From Halotia branconii CENA392 (GTDB lineage: Bacteria > Cyanobacteriota > Cyanobacteriia > Cyanobacteriales > Nostocaceae), in NCBI RefSeq assembly GCF_029953635.1, contig NZ_CP124543.1, positions 723,455 to 787,454 of the forward strand: a stretch of DNA of 64,000 bases, in the 5' to 3' direction. The notes beneath the pieces were generated by a model that was not told where the DNA came from, did no database searches, and saw only the letters and a list, made by a program, of their open reading frames with translations. Position numbers and translations under genes: made by a program. Positions 44,676 through 54,575 of the stretch are shown piece by piece; the stretch's first letter is position 1; each line of letters begins with the position of its first letter.

Positions 44676-45248
44676 ATGACTCCTCAAAAAAGTGATGAAA
44701 AACAAGCTGCTGCGTCTGCAAAAATATGGCGTAGTTGGCAGGAAAATCTGATTTTAATTGCGATCGCCTTGTGTTTATCACTGCTGATCCGAACTTTTAT
44801 TGCCGAACCCCGATACATACCTTCGGATTCAATGTTACCTACTTTACATACAGGCGATCGCTTGGTGGTAGAAAAAGTCTCTTACCGTTTTCATCCTCCC
44901 ATAGCTGGGGATATTGTTGTTTTTCAGCCTTCAAAAGAACTGCAAAGTCGGGGATACCCTAAAGACCAAGCTTTTATCAAGCGGGTGATTGGTGTCCCTG
45001 GCAAGATTCTCAAGGTTACTCAAGGCAAAGTTTACCTCAATGGTCAACCCCTTGTAGAAGACTATATTGCTGAACCATCAAATCAGCCATTTCCACCAGT
45101 ACAAGTCCCAGAAGATCAGTTTTTTGTCATGGGCGACAACCGTAATGATAGTAACGATTCTCGCTACTGGGGCTTTTTACCGAGAAAAAATATTATTGGT
45201 CGGGCAGTATTTCGCTTTTGGCCTCTTGATCGCATAGGGTTTATTTAA
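44676..45248 (+). CDS. lepB: Signal peptidase I
   Basis: A 190-residue type I signal peptidase with one N-terminal membrane helix (LILIAIALCLSLLIRTFI). The catalytic Ser52 is in EPRYIPSDSMLPTL, the general base Lys102 in AFIKRVIGVPG, and the conserved box GDNRNDSNDSRYWGF follows. It cleaves Sec/Tat signal peptides at the outer face of the plasma or thylakoid membrane. A three-unit 80-bp repeat occupies its upstream region. Confidence 0.95.
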   Translation: MTPQKSDEKQAAASAKIWRSWQENLILIAIALCLSLLIRTFIAEPRYIPSDSMLPTLHTGDRLVVEKVSYRFHPPIAGDIVVFQPSKELQSRGYPKDQAFIKRVIGVPGKILKVTQGKVYLNGQPLVEDYIAEPSNQPFPPVQVPEDQFFVMGDNRNDSNDSRYWGFLPRKNIIGRAVFRFWPLDRIGFI

Positions 45249-45310
45249 AATAGAGTACAGACTTCATTCTGAGCAATGATAAATTTCTCACAAAATCGTT
45301 GCCCCTCTCT

Positions 45311-47437
45311 ATGTCTAAACGTTCATCTTTACGTAAATCCGGTACAAAAAATCCCAAGCAGCGGCTTGAAAAACAGCAACTACTCCAACCTATTTTTGAG
45401 AAAGCTTATGATGCGATCGCCGTTACCGACGATCAAGGTATTCTCATAGAGGTTAATGCTGCTGCTTGTCAACTATTTGGTTTATCTCATACTGCATTAG
45501 TTGGACGAATCCTAGCTGATTTTACAGATACCAAATTTGACTTTGCACAAATCTGTCTTAGGGTTAAAGCTGGAAGCGAACAGACTGGCAAACTTGAGCT
45601 GTTGCGTCCTGATGGCGCTCAAAGACAGGTGGAATACACCTTAACTTTGAATGTGGTTCCCCAACGTCATCTGATGATTTTACGGGATATCACTGACCGT
45701 AAGAAAGCCGTAGAAGACGAATTATGGTGTCAGCGCCAATGGGTTGAATTGTTTTCGGAAGTGACTTTAAAAATTCGTCAATCTTTGCAGTTAAAAGAAA
45801 TTCTACGGGCTACAGTTACGGAAGTTCAGCGAATTTTGCAAGCAGATCGGGTACTAATTTACCAAGTATTAGCAGATGGTACAGGTAAGGCTATTAGCGA
45901 AGCCGTTTTACCAGATTATCCTGCAATTCTAGATTTAGAGTTTCCTGAAGAAGTGTTTCCTCAGGAGTATCAGCAATTATACGCCGAGGGACGTGTGCGG
46001 GCGATCGCTGATGTTCATCATCCCGATAATGGATTAGCAGAATGTTTGATTGAGTTTATTGACCAATTTGATATCAAATCCAAACTAATTGTACCGATTC
46101 TACAAAATCTCAATTCTCATCAACAAAGTGAATCAAAATCCCAAAATCAACTTTGGGGATTATTGATTGCTCATCACTGCGATCGCCCCCGACAATGGGT
46201 AGATTTTGAGTTGGAATTGATGCAACAATTAGCAGATCAAATTAGTATCGCTTTAGCTCAAGCACAATTACTAGAAAATCTCGAAGAAATTGTCGAAGTT
46301 CGCACAGCCGAACTTCAAGATGTCAACCGTAATCTCCATCAAGAAATCAATGACCGAATGCAAGCAGAATCAGCACTGCGGCGTAGTGAAGAACAATTAC
46401 GCCTAATTACTAATGCTTTGCCTGTATTCATTGCCTACGTCGATGATCAACAATATTATCGTTTTAATAATCAAGCTTATGAAGATTGGTTAGGAAAGTC
46501 TCTAGCTGATATTCACGGTTGCCATATTCGACAAGTATGGGGAGAAGATTGTTACCAAAGAATGCAAATTCATGTAGAAGCAGCTTTATTAGGTGATGTA
46601 GTAACTTATGAAAATGAAATAGTTTTGTGTGATGGTAATTCCCGTTCTTTTAATACTACTTATATTCCTCATATTGATGAGCAACAAGTTGTTAAAGGAT
46701 TCTTTTCTCTAGCTAGTGATATTAGCGATCGCAAAGCCATTGAACGCACGAAAGATGAGTTTATTTCTGTAGTTAGCCATGAACTGCGGACTCCTCTAAC
46801 TTCCTTACACAGTGCTTTAAAAATCTTGGTGACAGGACGATTAGGAACCCTTTCAACCGATGGACAGCAAATGCTAGAAATTGCTGACGAAAATACCGAA
46901 CGATTAGTACGTTTGGTTAATAACGTTCTGGATTTGCAGCGGATTGAGTTGGGCAAATTCACAATGGAAAAGCAAGCTTGCAAAGCGGCTGATTTCATGA
47001 TTCAGGCAACTGAAGCTATGCAACCAATGGCACAGCAACATGGAGTGATACTCGTAACTCAGCCAGTGGATATCCAAATTTGGGTAGATTCCGATTACAT
47101 CGTGCAAGCACTCACTAACCTACTCAGTAATGCAATCAAATTTTCATTATCGGGTGGAACAGTTTCTTTAACAGCCCAATGTCAACAAAAATCTCAAGTT
47201 TTATTCTGCGTCCACGATCAAGGACAAGGAATACCTCAAAGTAAACTTGAAACCATTTTTGAACGATTCCAACAAGTTGATTCTTCAGATTCGCGCAAAA
47301 AAGGAGGGACAGGCTTAGGTTTGGCTATTTGTCGTAAAATTATTGAACAACACGAAGGTAAAATTTGGGCAGAAAGTATACTGGGGAAAGGCAGTTCCTT
47401 TTGTTTCACATTGCCAACTTTGCTTCGTAATTCGTAA
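45311..47437 (+). CDS. Hybrid-free sensor histidine kinase, PAS-GAF-PAS-HisKA-HATPase
   Basis: A soluble kinase of 708 residues from ATG 45311 (an in-frame TTG at 45299 is less likely). Domain order: PAS (about 20-135, AVTDDQGILIEVNAAACQLF), GAF (about 160-315, including phytochrome-like LQADRVLIYQV), coiled coil, PAS (about 355-470), HisKA with DEFISVVSHELRTPLTSLHS (phospho-His), and HATPase with NLLSNAIKFS, DQGQGIP and GGTGLGLAIC. No Cys for a bilin was recognised. It probably works with the response regulators downstream. Confidence 0.92.
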   Translation: MSKRSSLRKSGTKNPKQRLEKQQLLQPIFEKAYDAIAVTDDQGILIEVNAAACQLFGLSHTALVGRILADFTDTKFDFAQICLRVKAGSEQTGKLELLRPDGAQRQVEYTLTLNVVPQRHLMILRDITDRKKAVEDELWCQRQWVELFSEVTLKIRQSLQLKEILRATVTEVQRILQADRVLIYQVLADGTGKAISEAVLPDYPAILDLEFPEEVFPQEYQQLYAEGRVRAIADVHHPDNGLAECLIEFIDQFDIKSKLIVPILQNLNSHQQSESKSQNQLWGLLIAHHCDRPRQWVDFELELMQQLADQISIALAQAQLLENLEEIVEVRTAELQDVNRNLHQEINDRMQAESALRRSEEQLRLITNALPVFIAYVDDQQYYRFNNQAYEDWLGKSLADIHGCHIRQVWGEDCYQRMQIHVEAALLGDVVTYENEIVLCDGNSRSFNTTYIPHIDEQQVVKGFFSLASDISDRKAIERTKDEFISVVSHELRTPLTSLHSALKILVTGRLGTLSTDGQQMLEIADENTERLVRLVNNVLDLQRIELGKFTMEKQACKAADFMIQATEAMQPMAQQHGVILVTQPVDIQIWVDSDYIVQALTNLLSNAIKFSLSGGTVSLTAQCQQKSQVLFCVHDQGQGIPQSKLETIFERFQQVDSSDSRKKGGTGLGLAICRKIIEQHEGKIWAESILGKGSSFCFTLPTLLRNS

Positions 47438-47688
47438 TTACCTTTTGATCAGGTTTTAGGTTTTAGGCATTTGAAATATTTGGTTTAAGTAAGTCAGTGA
47501 AATAAAATCAAACTATGTGAATAAAAGTAAATAGCGACTTGTACTGAGTTTCGACTGCGCGGCAGTTGAGCGTAGCCGAAACTCAACTACCGCGTAGTCG
47601 AAGTAAGCCGAAGTGCTGCCCCCTGCTTTATCCCAACGATAATTATTGACATCGACCTACTTATTTCCGCCGTATTGTACTAGTTTTT

Positions 47689-48075
47689 ATGGCTACCAAG
47701 CGTGTTTTAATCATTGATGATGAAGAAACCATTCAAACAGTGGTGCAGTTTGGCATCCGCATGACAGCAGGATGGGACGTATTCACCGCTAACTCAGCGC
47801 CCAAAGGTATCCAAACTGCCCAAATTGAACAGCCTGATGTCATTTTGTTAGATGTAATGATGCCCGACATGGATGGTATCGCTACTTTTAAAGCTCTCCA
47901 GTCTCATCCTGAGACTAAACATATTCCAGTAATTTTTTTAACTGCCAAAGCACAGACATCAGAAAAACGGCAGTTTAACGATTTGGGCGTGAGTGGTGTG
48001 ATTACCAAACCTTTTAATTCGCTGGATTTACCTGATCAAATTGCTAAGATTCTTCATTGGCAACTCCAATCGTAA
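47689..48075 (+). CDS. Single-domain (CheY-like) response regulator
   Basis: A 128-residue receiver domain: RVLIIDDEETIQTV (acidic pocket), VILLDVMMPDMDG (phospho-Asp55), PVIFLTAKAQ (Thr) and GVITKPFNSLDL (Lys). It has no output domain, so it is likely to act in a phosphorelay or by protein contact. It lies 250 bp downstream of the sensor kinase and 340 bp upstream of the multi-module regulator. Confidence 0.92.
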   Translation: MATKRVLIIDDEETIQTVVQFGIRMTAGWDVFTANSAPKGIQTAQIEQPDVILLDVMMPDMDGIATFKALQSHPETKHIPVIFLTAKAQTSEKRQFNDLGVSGVITKPFNSLDLPDQIAKILHWQLQS

Positions 48076-48415
48076 AACAGCAGAGGGCAGGGGGGCAGTG
48101 TTTCGACTTACTTCGGCTTCGCCCTTCGGCTACGCTCAGGCTAAACTCAGTACAAGACGCTCAACAACCAAGGCAGAGGGGCAGGGGAGATAAATAACAA
48201 CTGACAACTGACCACACTTCGACTACGCGGTAGTTGAGCGCAGTCGAAACTCAGTGCATCGCTGACAACTGACCACTAACCACTGACAACCGACAACCGA
48301 CAACTGACCCACACAGCGTCCATAAACTTCTCTACCTATAAGAAGATAGGGTTTTTTGAAAGTTTTGACTATACTGCAAAGACCTGACTAAACTTGTGCA
48401 TACAAGCAGGTATTT
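48076..48415. repeat. Repeat-filled gap between two response regulator genes
   Basis: Contains GGGGCAGGGG-type strings, an inverted TTCGACTACGCGGTAGTTGA element (48218-48258), another TTCGGCTACGCTCAGG element (48125-48150) and many ACTGACAAC/ACCGACAAC heptamers. There is no gene. Promoter-like DNA for the downstream regulator must lie in the last 100 bp. Confidence 0.6.
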
Positions 48416-50311
48416 ATGAAAATATTAGTTGTAGAAGATGATGAGTCACTAACTGCGGTTTTGACAAAGAGCCTAGCGGCACATCACTATGTTGTAGATA
48501 CCGTCAAAGATGGTGAAATGGGTTGGACATACGGTTCAACTTTTGAATATGACCTGATGGTGTTAGATATTATGTTGCCTAAGTTGGATGGTATTAGTTT
48601 ATGCCAACGCTTCCGGGCAGAAGGATACACCACACCAATTCTTTTACTCACAGCTCAAGATACCAGTACTACTAAAGTCAAGGGATTGGATGCAGGTGCA
48701 GATGATTATGTAGTCAAGCCGTTTGATGGGTTGGAATTGATCGCCCGGATTCGAGCTTTGTTGCGCCGTAGCAGTGTCAGCCCTTTCCCAATCATGACTT
48801 GGGGGGATTTACTCCTCAACCCTAGCACTTGTGAAGTAACCTACAACGATCAACCCCTGATTCTCACGACTAAGGAATATCGGTTACTAGAACTTTTGCT
48901 TTGGGATAGCCAGCATGTATTTAGTACTAACGAAATTTTAGACCGATTATGGTCTTCAGAAGAATTTCCAGCGGAGGCGACGGTACGCTCTCATATCCGG
49001 CGATTGCGTCATAAATTAGTGGCAGCAGGCGCTCCTGTAGATTTTATTGCTACAGTTAATGGACGGGGATATTACCTAAAAGCACCTGGACAGGAAACAA
49101 AACTCCGGAGTAATTCTTCTTTTGTTCCTGTGGAGATTTTAAAAGCAACGCCTTCAGCCATACCAGAAGTTATAGGCGATCGCTGCCAAAAACAGCAAGT
49201 ACAATACCTCACATTCCTCAATGAAACCTGGACAGCCCAGAAACCTAAAATTCTTGAACAATTGACGGTACTATCTCAGGTTGTGAAAGACTTGCAAGTT
49301 AATTCACTTCACCATCAACTGCAAGCAGAAGCACAACAAATTACTCATAAATTCGTAGGAACTTTAGGAACCTTTGGACTAACAAAGGCAATGCAAACAG
49401 CACGCCAATTAGAGCATTTGCTAAACAGTCATGAACCGCTGCGGCCACCACACGCAGCATTAATAAAAACTTTAGTCAATACCTTACAGCAAGAAATTCA
49501 CAATACAACTTTTATTGAGAAGTTACAGTTATCTGCTGAACAATCACCGCTGTTGTTGATTGTAGATCAAGATTCTAGCTTGACTCAATCCTTAGTTACG
49601 GTAGCAAAAAGTTACAGGATTCGTACAGCGATCGCACCCACAATAGAAGTTGCTAAAATCTGGTTAACTTCTGAATTGATCGCCGAACTTCCCCAGGCAA
49701 TTTTACTGCCAATTGCCTCCCCAAAAAAGATGACAGATCTTTCGGAGTGGTTGCCAACTTTGACACAACATCACCCCGAACTACAGATTTTGGTAATGAG
49801 CGATCGCGCTGAGTTGACAGATCGTTTAGAAGTAGTGCGGCAAGGTGGTAAGCTGTTTTTGGAAAGATCCATTAATCCAGAACAGGCGATCGCTGCTGTC
49901 ATGCAACTGCTGAGTAGTGCAGATATAACAGCAAAGGTGATGATTGTCGATCACGATCAAGATTGGTTACGCACCCTACCAACACTGCTGAATCCTTGGG
50001 GCTTTAAAGTTACCACCTTGGCAGAACCTCAGCAATTTTGGACAGTATTGCAAGCTGTAATGCCTGATGTACTGGTGTTAGATGTGAACATGCCCCAAAT
50101 CAATGGATTTGAACTCTGCCAAGTTGTGCGGAGTGATCCACGTTGGCGGCGTTTACCCGTTTTATTTTTGAGTATGCTAACAGATGCGAAAACCCAGAAT
50201 CAAGCTTTTAATGTCGGTGCAGATGACTACCTCTGCAAGCCAGTAAATGCCGTAGATCTCGCCAACCGCATCCTCAATCGTCTTCAGCGAATGCGGAGTT
50301 GGGCAAGTTAA
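48416..50311 (+). CDS. Multi-module response regulator: REC-winged helix-HPt-degenerate REC-REC
   Basis: 631 residues. Module 1 (1-120) is an OmpR-type receiver with phospho-Asp51 (LMVLDIMLPKLDG). Module 2 (about 125-228) is a winged-helix DNA-binding domain (TTKEYRLLELLLWDSQHVFS, ATVRSHIRRLRHKL). Module 3 (about 280-350) looks like an HPt domain (HKFVGTLGTFGL, candidate phospho-His at the H of ITHKFVG). Module 4 (about 365-490) is a degenerate receiver (LLLIVDQDSSLTQSL, no clear phospho-Asp). Module 5 (about 505-625) is a full receiver (VMIVDHDQDW, VLVLDVNMPQING, DDYLCKPVN). Transcription and phosphorelay functions are combined in one chain. Confidence 0.88.
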   Translation: MKILVVEDDESLTAVLTKSLAAHHYVVDTVKDGEMGWTYGSTFEYDLMVLDIMLPKLDGISLCQRFRAEGYTTPILLLTAQDTSTTKVKGLDAGADDYVVKPFDGLELIARIRALLRRSSVSPFPIMTWGDLLLNPSTCEVTYNDQPLILTTKEYRLLELLLWDSQHVFSTNEILDRLWSSEEFPAEATVRSHIRRLRHKLVAAGAPVDFIATVNGRGYYLKAPGQETKLRSNSSFVPVEILKATPSAIPEVIGDRCQKQQVQYLTFLNETWTAQKPKILEQLTVLSQVVKDLQVNSLHHQLQAEAQQITHKFVGTLGTFGLTKAMQTARQLEHLLNSHEPLRPPHAALIKTLVNTLQQEIHNTTFIEKLQLSAEQSPLLLIVDQDSSLTQSLVTVAKSYRIRTAIAPTIEVAKIWLTSELIAELPQAILLPIASPKKMTDLSEWLPTLTQHHPELQILVMSDRAELTDRLEVVRQGGKLFLERSINPEQAIAAVMQLLSSADITAKVMIVDHDQDWLRTLPTLLNPWGFKVTTLAEPQQFWTVLQAVMPDVLVLDVNMPQINGFELCQVVRSDPRWRRLPVLFLSMLTDAKTQNQAFNVGADDYLCKPVNAVDLANRILNRLQRMRSWAS

Positions 50312-50493
50312 GGGTTTGGCAAACAATAGACTTTTTACTTTTTGTCTAAGTACCAATAAGAAGGTCATGAAAAAAGTTATTTTTAGATAGAAATTCCCGC
50401 AGTAGAGTTTATGTCACTTCACTATATGTAGATTTAACGGTGTCACTATTATGGCGGAAGCAACAAAGTAAACAAAGCCGTAGAAACAGTTAT

Positions 50494-50835
50494 ATGAAAA
50501 TTCCGCCTGATGCTATTATTGCTGACGAAAAAATTACCCGCTACTTATTAGTACCAAGAGAACAAGACGATAAATCAAAGTTTCTCGCCCTAGCTGGATT
50601 TACACAAGAAAATCCAGAACTCTTAAAAGCAGCAATTCGACAATTAGTAGATTCAACAGCAACAATACAAGATAGGGATAATGAATATGGGGTGTTCTAT
50701 CGCGTTACTGGTGAATTAATCGGCTTGAAGGGGCGAAACTTAGCAGTGATTACAGTTTGGCTGCAAAGGGCTGTTGACGGCAAGTTTCAGTTTATCACTC
50801 TTAAACCTAACAAGGAGTCTTCAGATGAGCTTTGA
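50494..50835 (+). CDS. DUF6883 protein (possible toxin-like partner)
   Basis: From ATG 50494 the product has 113 residues and begins MKIPPDAIIADEKITRYLLV, then DDKSKFLALAGFTQENPELL, DRDNEYGVFYRVTGEL and TVWLQRAVDGKFQFITLKPN. This is the DUF6883 pattern, found alone or at the ends of toxin-like proteins. The frame continues upstream to 50440 without conserved sequence. Its end overlaps the next gene by 11 bp. Confidence 0.75.
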   Translation: MKIPPDAIIADEKITRYLLVPREQDDKSKFLALAGFTQENPELLKAAIRQLVDSTATIQDRDNEYGVFYRVTGELIGLKGRNLAVITVWLQRAVDGKFQFITLKPNKESSDEL

Positions 50836-51070
50836 ACTATACCAACGTGTAGCTTTAAATCGTGACTTAAATGAATATCAATTAAAAAAAGGCGATGTGG
50901 CAACTTTAATTGATTTTGTCCCTCATCCTAGCAATGGCGAACAAGGATGTGTTCTAGAAGTATTCAGTGCTACTGGTGAATCAATATTTGTTGTTATCCT
51001 TCCCATCACTGATATTAAACCACTGAAAAATCATGAAATTTTAAGCGTTCGCTCTTTGGTGGAAATTTAG
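50825..51070 (+). CDS. DUF4926 protein
   Basis: An 81-residue protein from ATG 50825, with AAGGAG 8-10 nt upstream. It reads ELYQRVALNRDLNEYQLKKG, DVATLIDFVPHPSNGEQGCV and LEVFSATGESIFVV, the SH3-like barrel DUF4926. It overlaps the DUF6883 gene by 11 bp; these two domains commonly occur as a pair in cyanobacteria. A toxin-antitoxin or toxin-immunity role is inference. Confidence 0.75.
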   Translation: MSFELYQRVALNRDLNEYQLKKGDVATLIDFVPHPSNGEQGCVLEVFSATGESIFVVILPITDIKPLKNHEILSVRSLVEI

Positions 51071-51249
51071 GTTGCCCAGGGGTTCAATTATTAGCAAACA
51101 ATAGATTTTTTACTTTTTGAGTTCTGCATCCGCTTTTTTTGGATTAAAGTAATCGCTAGGAAAAAGAAACCTCATAATACATCAACCAAATATAGCAATT
51201 CTAAATAGTAAATAGGTTGTAAACAAAGCATAAAATTTATTGCATCCGA

Positions 51250-51825
51250 TTATACTAAATAACAATGAGATTGCAACGCTTTATTAAGTAAAGCTTGATA
51301 CTCTTCATCCGTAACACCATAAGCGCCAAATCTTTCTAAGTGGGGATTCATCATTTGAGCATCGAATAGCACAAATTGCCTTTGACGTAATCTTTCCACT
51401 AATTTAACCATTGCTACCTTTGAGCCATCGGGAATATGGTAAAACATCGATTCACCAATGAAAGCGCCACCAATGACAATTCCTAAAATTCCCCCAGCAA
51501 GTTTGTCACCTTGCCAAGTTTCAAAACTATAAGCGTATCCTGTCTGGTAAAGTAGCCAGTAAATCTCTTGTAATTCTGGTGAAATCCAAGTGTTTTCGCG
51601 GTTAGCACATCCAGCGACTACAGATTGAAAGTCACGGTTAATCGCCACGGTAAAACGCTCTTGGTTTAAAACACGTCGCAAAGACTTGGGGTAGCGAAAT
51701 TGTTCATTCAAAGGAATTAAAGTGCGATCGCGACTACTATACCACCCCAGTCCATTGGTGTCATCAGCCATGAGAAAATAGCCTTGGGCATAGCCTCGAA
51801 TAATAGTAGCGATGTCATATTCCAT
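51250..51825 (-). CDS. aat: Leucyl/phenylalanyl-tRNA--protein transferase Aat
   Basis: Aat adds Leu or Phe to proteins with N-terminal Arg/Lys, marking them for ClpAP/ClpS degradation (N-degron pathway). The 191-residue protein has [79 protein letters not shown] and [20 protein letters not shown]. It is shorter than E. coli Aat but typical of cyanobacteria. It is monocistronic. Confidence 0.93.
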   Translation of the reverse strand: MEYDIATIIRGYAQGYFLMADDTNGLGWYSSRDRTLIPLNEQFRYPKSLRRVLNQERFTVAINRDFQSVVAGCANRENTWISPELQEIYWLLYQTGYAYSFETWQGDKLAGGILGIVIGGAFIGESMFYHIPDGSKVAMVKLVERLRQRQFVLFDAQMMNPHLERFGAYGVTDEEYQALLNKALQSHCYLV

Positions 51826-51901
51826 AAATATAAAAAACGCCAGAGAAATACAACTGGATGTTCCTCTGCAACTTACTTAGCGTTATTTTGCGTTTAAAAA
51901 A

Positions 51902-52231
51902 ATGACTGAGATAATTCCACCTATCACCCTACCACCATCTGAAAATCCTCACCTCGAAGGTGAATGGTTGCAACAGAGTTTATTGAGGTGGCTAGATACA
52001 GAATTTATCCCGGAAGCCATCAATCATACAATATCTCAACGAGCAGCACAGATTTTTGTGCGACAGCGCATGGAAGGAGAAAATGATCTTGGCTCTCTGG
52101 TGATTGCCATTGTTACAGAGATGGAGGCCTTTGATTTTTCTAAAAGTTTTTATGGAGAGTTTGCGATCGCTAACGCTGTCAGCGATCTACTCTTAGACAG
52201 TCTAGGCATAGACCGTTGCTGCGGTCAATAA
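51902..52231 (+). CDS. Conserved cyanobacterial hypothetical protein
   Basis: A 109-residue acidic protein (LPPSENPHLEGEWLQQSLLR, WLDTEFIPEAINHTISQRAA, FYGEFAIANAVSDLLLDSLG). No membrane segment and no known catalytic motif are visible. It is divergent from aat, 76 bp away, so the two may share a promoter region. I do not know its function. Confidence 0.65.
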   Translation: MTEIIPPITLPPSENPHLEGEWLQQSLLRWLDTEFIPEAINHTISQRAAQIFVRQRMEGENDLGSLVIAIVTEMEAFDFSKSFYGEFAIANAVSDLLLDSLGIDRCCGQ

Positions 52232-52303
52232 TTTTTGTTAGTTGTCAGTTGTCAGTTGTCAGTTGTGATTTTTTACGACTAACCACTGACTACTAACCAC
52301 TGA
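52232..52303. repeat. TTGTCAG/CACTGACT heptamer repeats
   Basis: TTAGTTGTCAGTTGTCAGTTGTC followed by ACCACTGACTACTAACCACT: short tandemly repeated heptamer-like DNA between two convergent genes. Similar strings occur at 20845-20875, 25470-25515, 48190-48310 and 59588-59612. Confidence 0.7.
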
Positions 52304-52606
52304 CTACCAACTAGACTTAACAACTCCAGGTAAAAGACCCTCATGCGCCCATTCCCGTAATACGTTCCGAGACAGCCCAAAGTCACGGTAAACACCTCTA
52401 GGGCGACCAGTTACCCAGCAACGGTTGCGGCGACGGCTAGGTGCGCTATTACGTGGTAGTTGTTGGATTCTACGGTGAATTTCCAACTTCTCTAAGGGAG
52501 ATTCGGTAGTTTTGAACTCGTCTAACAAAGCTTCCCGCTTGTCAGCGTACTTTTCTACCATTTTGGCGCGCTTTTTCTCGCGCTCAATCATGCTCTTTTT
52601 TGCCAT
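52304..52606 (-). CDS. rpsN: 30S ribosomal protein S14 (zinc-independent form)
   Basis: A 100-residue S14: [20 protein letters not shown] at the N-terminus and [40 protein letters not shown] at the C-terminus. The CxxC pairs of the zinc form are absent, as in most cyanobacteria and plastids. It is placed outside the main ribosomal operons, also usual for cyanobacterial S14. Confidence 0.97.
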   Translation of the reverse strand: MAKKSMIEREKKRAKMVEKYADKREALLDEFKTTESPLEKLEIHRRIQQLPRNSAPSRRRNRCWVTGRPRGVYRDFGLSRNVLREWAHEGLLPGVVKSSW

Positions 52607-52809
52607 ACATTCTCTAACTTAAATTTAGACAGCATTTTCTATTCTACAACGCCCTATCAATTCTAGGGCTACTTTTGTCGTCAATACCCCATGCCCTATA
52701 CCCTATCAGCACTAGTAGTCTGCCAAGGGAACTTTGCTAAGTTAATGGGAAAAAAGTCCGGTTCTTTTCTCCCCCTGCCTCCCCTGCCTCCCCTGCTTGT
52801 CTCCACCCG

Positions 52810-53493
52810 TCATTTTTGAGTTGACAGACCACTAGGACATAAATCAGCAAGTTGACACGCTTCACAATTGGGAGACCGTGCTTTACAGATAGCACGACCA
52901 TGATAAATTAGCCGAATCGACCAATTTTCCCAATCTGTTTGCGGTAACAACTCCATTAAATCTTTTTCTATGCGAGTTGGGTCTGGATTTTCAGTTAAAC
53001 CCAAACGTTGGCTGAGGCGCTTAACATGAGTGTCTACGGTTACGCCAGCATTAATGCCATAAGCATGAGCTAAGACTACATTGGCTGTTTTGCGCGCCAC
53101 ACCAGGAAGTTGCAACAACTGTGGCATTTGGTTGGGTACAACAGAGTCAAACTCAGCAACAATCATGCGACACGCCGCTTGAATATTTTTCGCTTTATTG
53201 CGATAAAACCCTGTAGAACGTACCAAGTTTTCTAATTCTACTAAATCAGCGATCGCCAAACTAGCTGCATCGGGAAACCGAGCAAACAAAGCTGGTGTGA
53301 CTTTATTTACTCGTTCATCTGTACACTGAGCAGAAAGAATAGTAGCCACCAGCAGTTGCACTGGTGTTGAGTAGTTCAAAGAGCAAACTGCATCTGGATA
53401 AAGATGCTTTAGGCGAACTAGAATTTCTAGTACCCGTTGCTTCTTGGATAGTGATTTAGGCGTGGTACTCACTGAAACAATTTTTGTACCCAT
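52810..53493 (-). CDS. nth: Endonuclease III
   Basis: Base-excision-repair glycosylase/AP lyase for oxidised pyrimidines. The 227-residue protein has the helix-hairpin-helix LPGVARKTANVVLAHA with catalytic Lys, the catalytic Asp in VTVDTHVKRLSQRLG and a C-terminal [4Fe-4S] site CKARSPNCEACQLADLC (C-x6-C-x2-C-x5-C). Its start overlaps the end of rseP by 25 bp, so it is probably translated from the same mRNA. Confidence 0.96.
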   Translation of the reverse strand: MGTKIVSVSTTPKSLSKKQRVLEILVRLKHLYPDAVCSLNYSTPVQLLVATILSAQCTDERVNKVTPALFARFPDAASLAIADLVELENLVRSTGFYRNKAKNIQAACRMIVAEFDSVVPNQMPQLLQLPGVARKTANVVLAHAYGINAGVTVDTHVKRLSQRLGLTENPDPTRIEKDLMELLPQTDWENWSIRLIYHGRAICKARSPNCEACQLADLCPSGLSTQK

Positions 53494-54575
53494 TCCAACT
53501 GACTAGTAAGCTGGGTGGTTTCTTTAACAATCAGAAAAATTCCCAGTCCTAACAGTAGCATTAAACCTGTTTGCATGACACCTTCTTGGACGCGGGTGGG
53601 TAAAGGCTTACCACGCACACCTTCAATCAGCAAAAACGCCAGTTGTCCGCCATCCAAAGCTGGTAGAGGCAAAATATTGATGATTGCCAAGTTAATGCTG
53701 ATTAAAGCCGCAAAGAAAAATAAACTACCCGTATCATTTTGGGCAATACTGGAACCGATTTGCACAATTTTAATCGGCCCTGCTACTTGGCCAGCCGTTT
53801 CGCCAAAGTTGGTAACTAGCTGCCCAAAGCCTTTAAATGTCATCGTAATGATGCGCTGAAATTCTACTGCACCCTTGTTTAAGGCTTTCAGCGGGTTAGT
53901 AACGGGATGACGCTCTACTTTGACGTTGGGAGAAAGTCCAACACCGACACTACCTTCACCATTGGCTTTAGCTTCGGGAACTACATTCAAAGATAACTTT
54001 TGGTCGCCACGAGCAATTTCTAATTTAACTGGCTTACCTGCATTCGTTTTAATGATTTCCCTTAAAGCTTCTAATTCTTGCGGCGATGTACCAAATTTTG
54101 TTTGATTAGCAGCTAAAATCACATCTCCTTTTTCAATACCTGCTTTTTGGGCTACAGAACTAACATCTGGTGCTAGCTGTTGGATTAAAACTCCTGGTTG
54201 AGGTAGGCTGGTTTGTGGTATACCAATAAAGCCAATCTGGGCTACTAAAAGGAAGTAAGCAAATATTAAATTTGCGATTACTCCAGCACTGATGACGATC
54301 GCCCGATCTAAAATCGGCCGATTACGCAGCAGGTTCGGGTCATTGGGTGGAATATCACTATCTGGGTCATCGTCGGGAAAGCCAACAAAGCCACCCAAAG
54401 GAAAGGCGCGGATAGCATATTCGGTTTGTGATCCTTGGTACTTCCAAAGAATTGGGCCAAACCCTAAAGAAAAACGGTTAACGTGAATACCTTGAGAACG
54501 GGCTGCAATAAAATGTCCCAGCTCGTGTACCAAGATCAGAACAGCCAAGACTGCGATCGCTGCTAAAACTGACAT
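53469..54575 (-). CDS. rseP: Site-2 protease RseP (intramembrane zinc metalloprotease)
   Basis: A 368-residue S2P: the zinc site HELGH is at residues 17-21 in the first membrane helix (LVHELGHFIAARSQG), GGFVGFPDDDPD follows, a single PDZ domain occupies about 125-200 (VSSVAQKAGIEKGDVILAAN) and the third zinc ligand lies in NILPLPALDGGQL. It cleaves membrane-bound anti-sigma factors or other single-pass proteins after a first cut. Length fits the one-PDZ cyanobacterial form. Confidence 0.95.
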   Translation of the reverse strand: MSVLAAIAVLAVLILVHELGHFIAARSQGIHVNRFSLGFGPILWKYQGSQTEYAIRAFPLGGFVGFPDDDPDSDIPPNDPNLLRNRPILDRAIVISAGVIANLIFAYFLLVAQIGFIGIPQTSLPQPGVLIQQLAPDVSSVAQKAGIEKGDVILAANQTKFGTSPQELEALREIIKTNAGKPVKLEIARGDQKLSLNVVPEAKANGEGSVGVGLSPNVKVERHPVTNPLKALNKGAVEFQRIITMTFKGFGQLVTNFGETAGQVAGPIKIVQIGSSIAQNDTGSLFFFAALISINLAIINILPLPALDGGQLAFLLIEGVRGKPLPTRVQEGVMQTGLMLLLGLGIFLIVKETTQLTSQLEWVQKLFQ

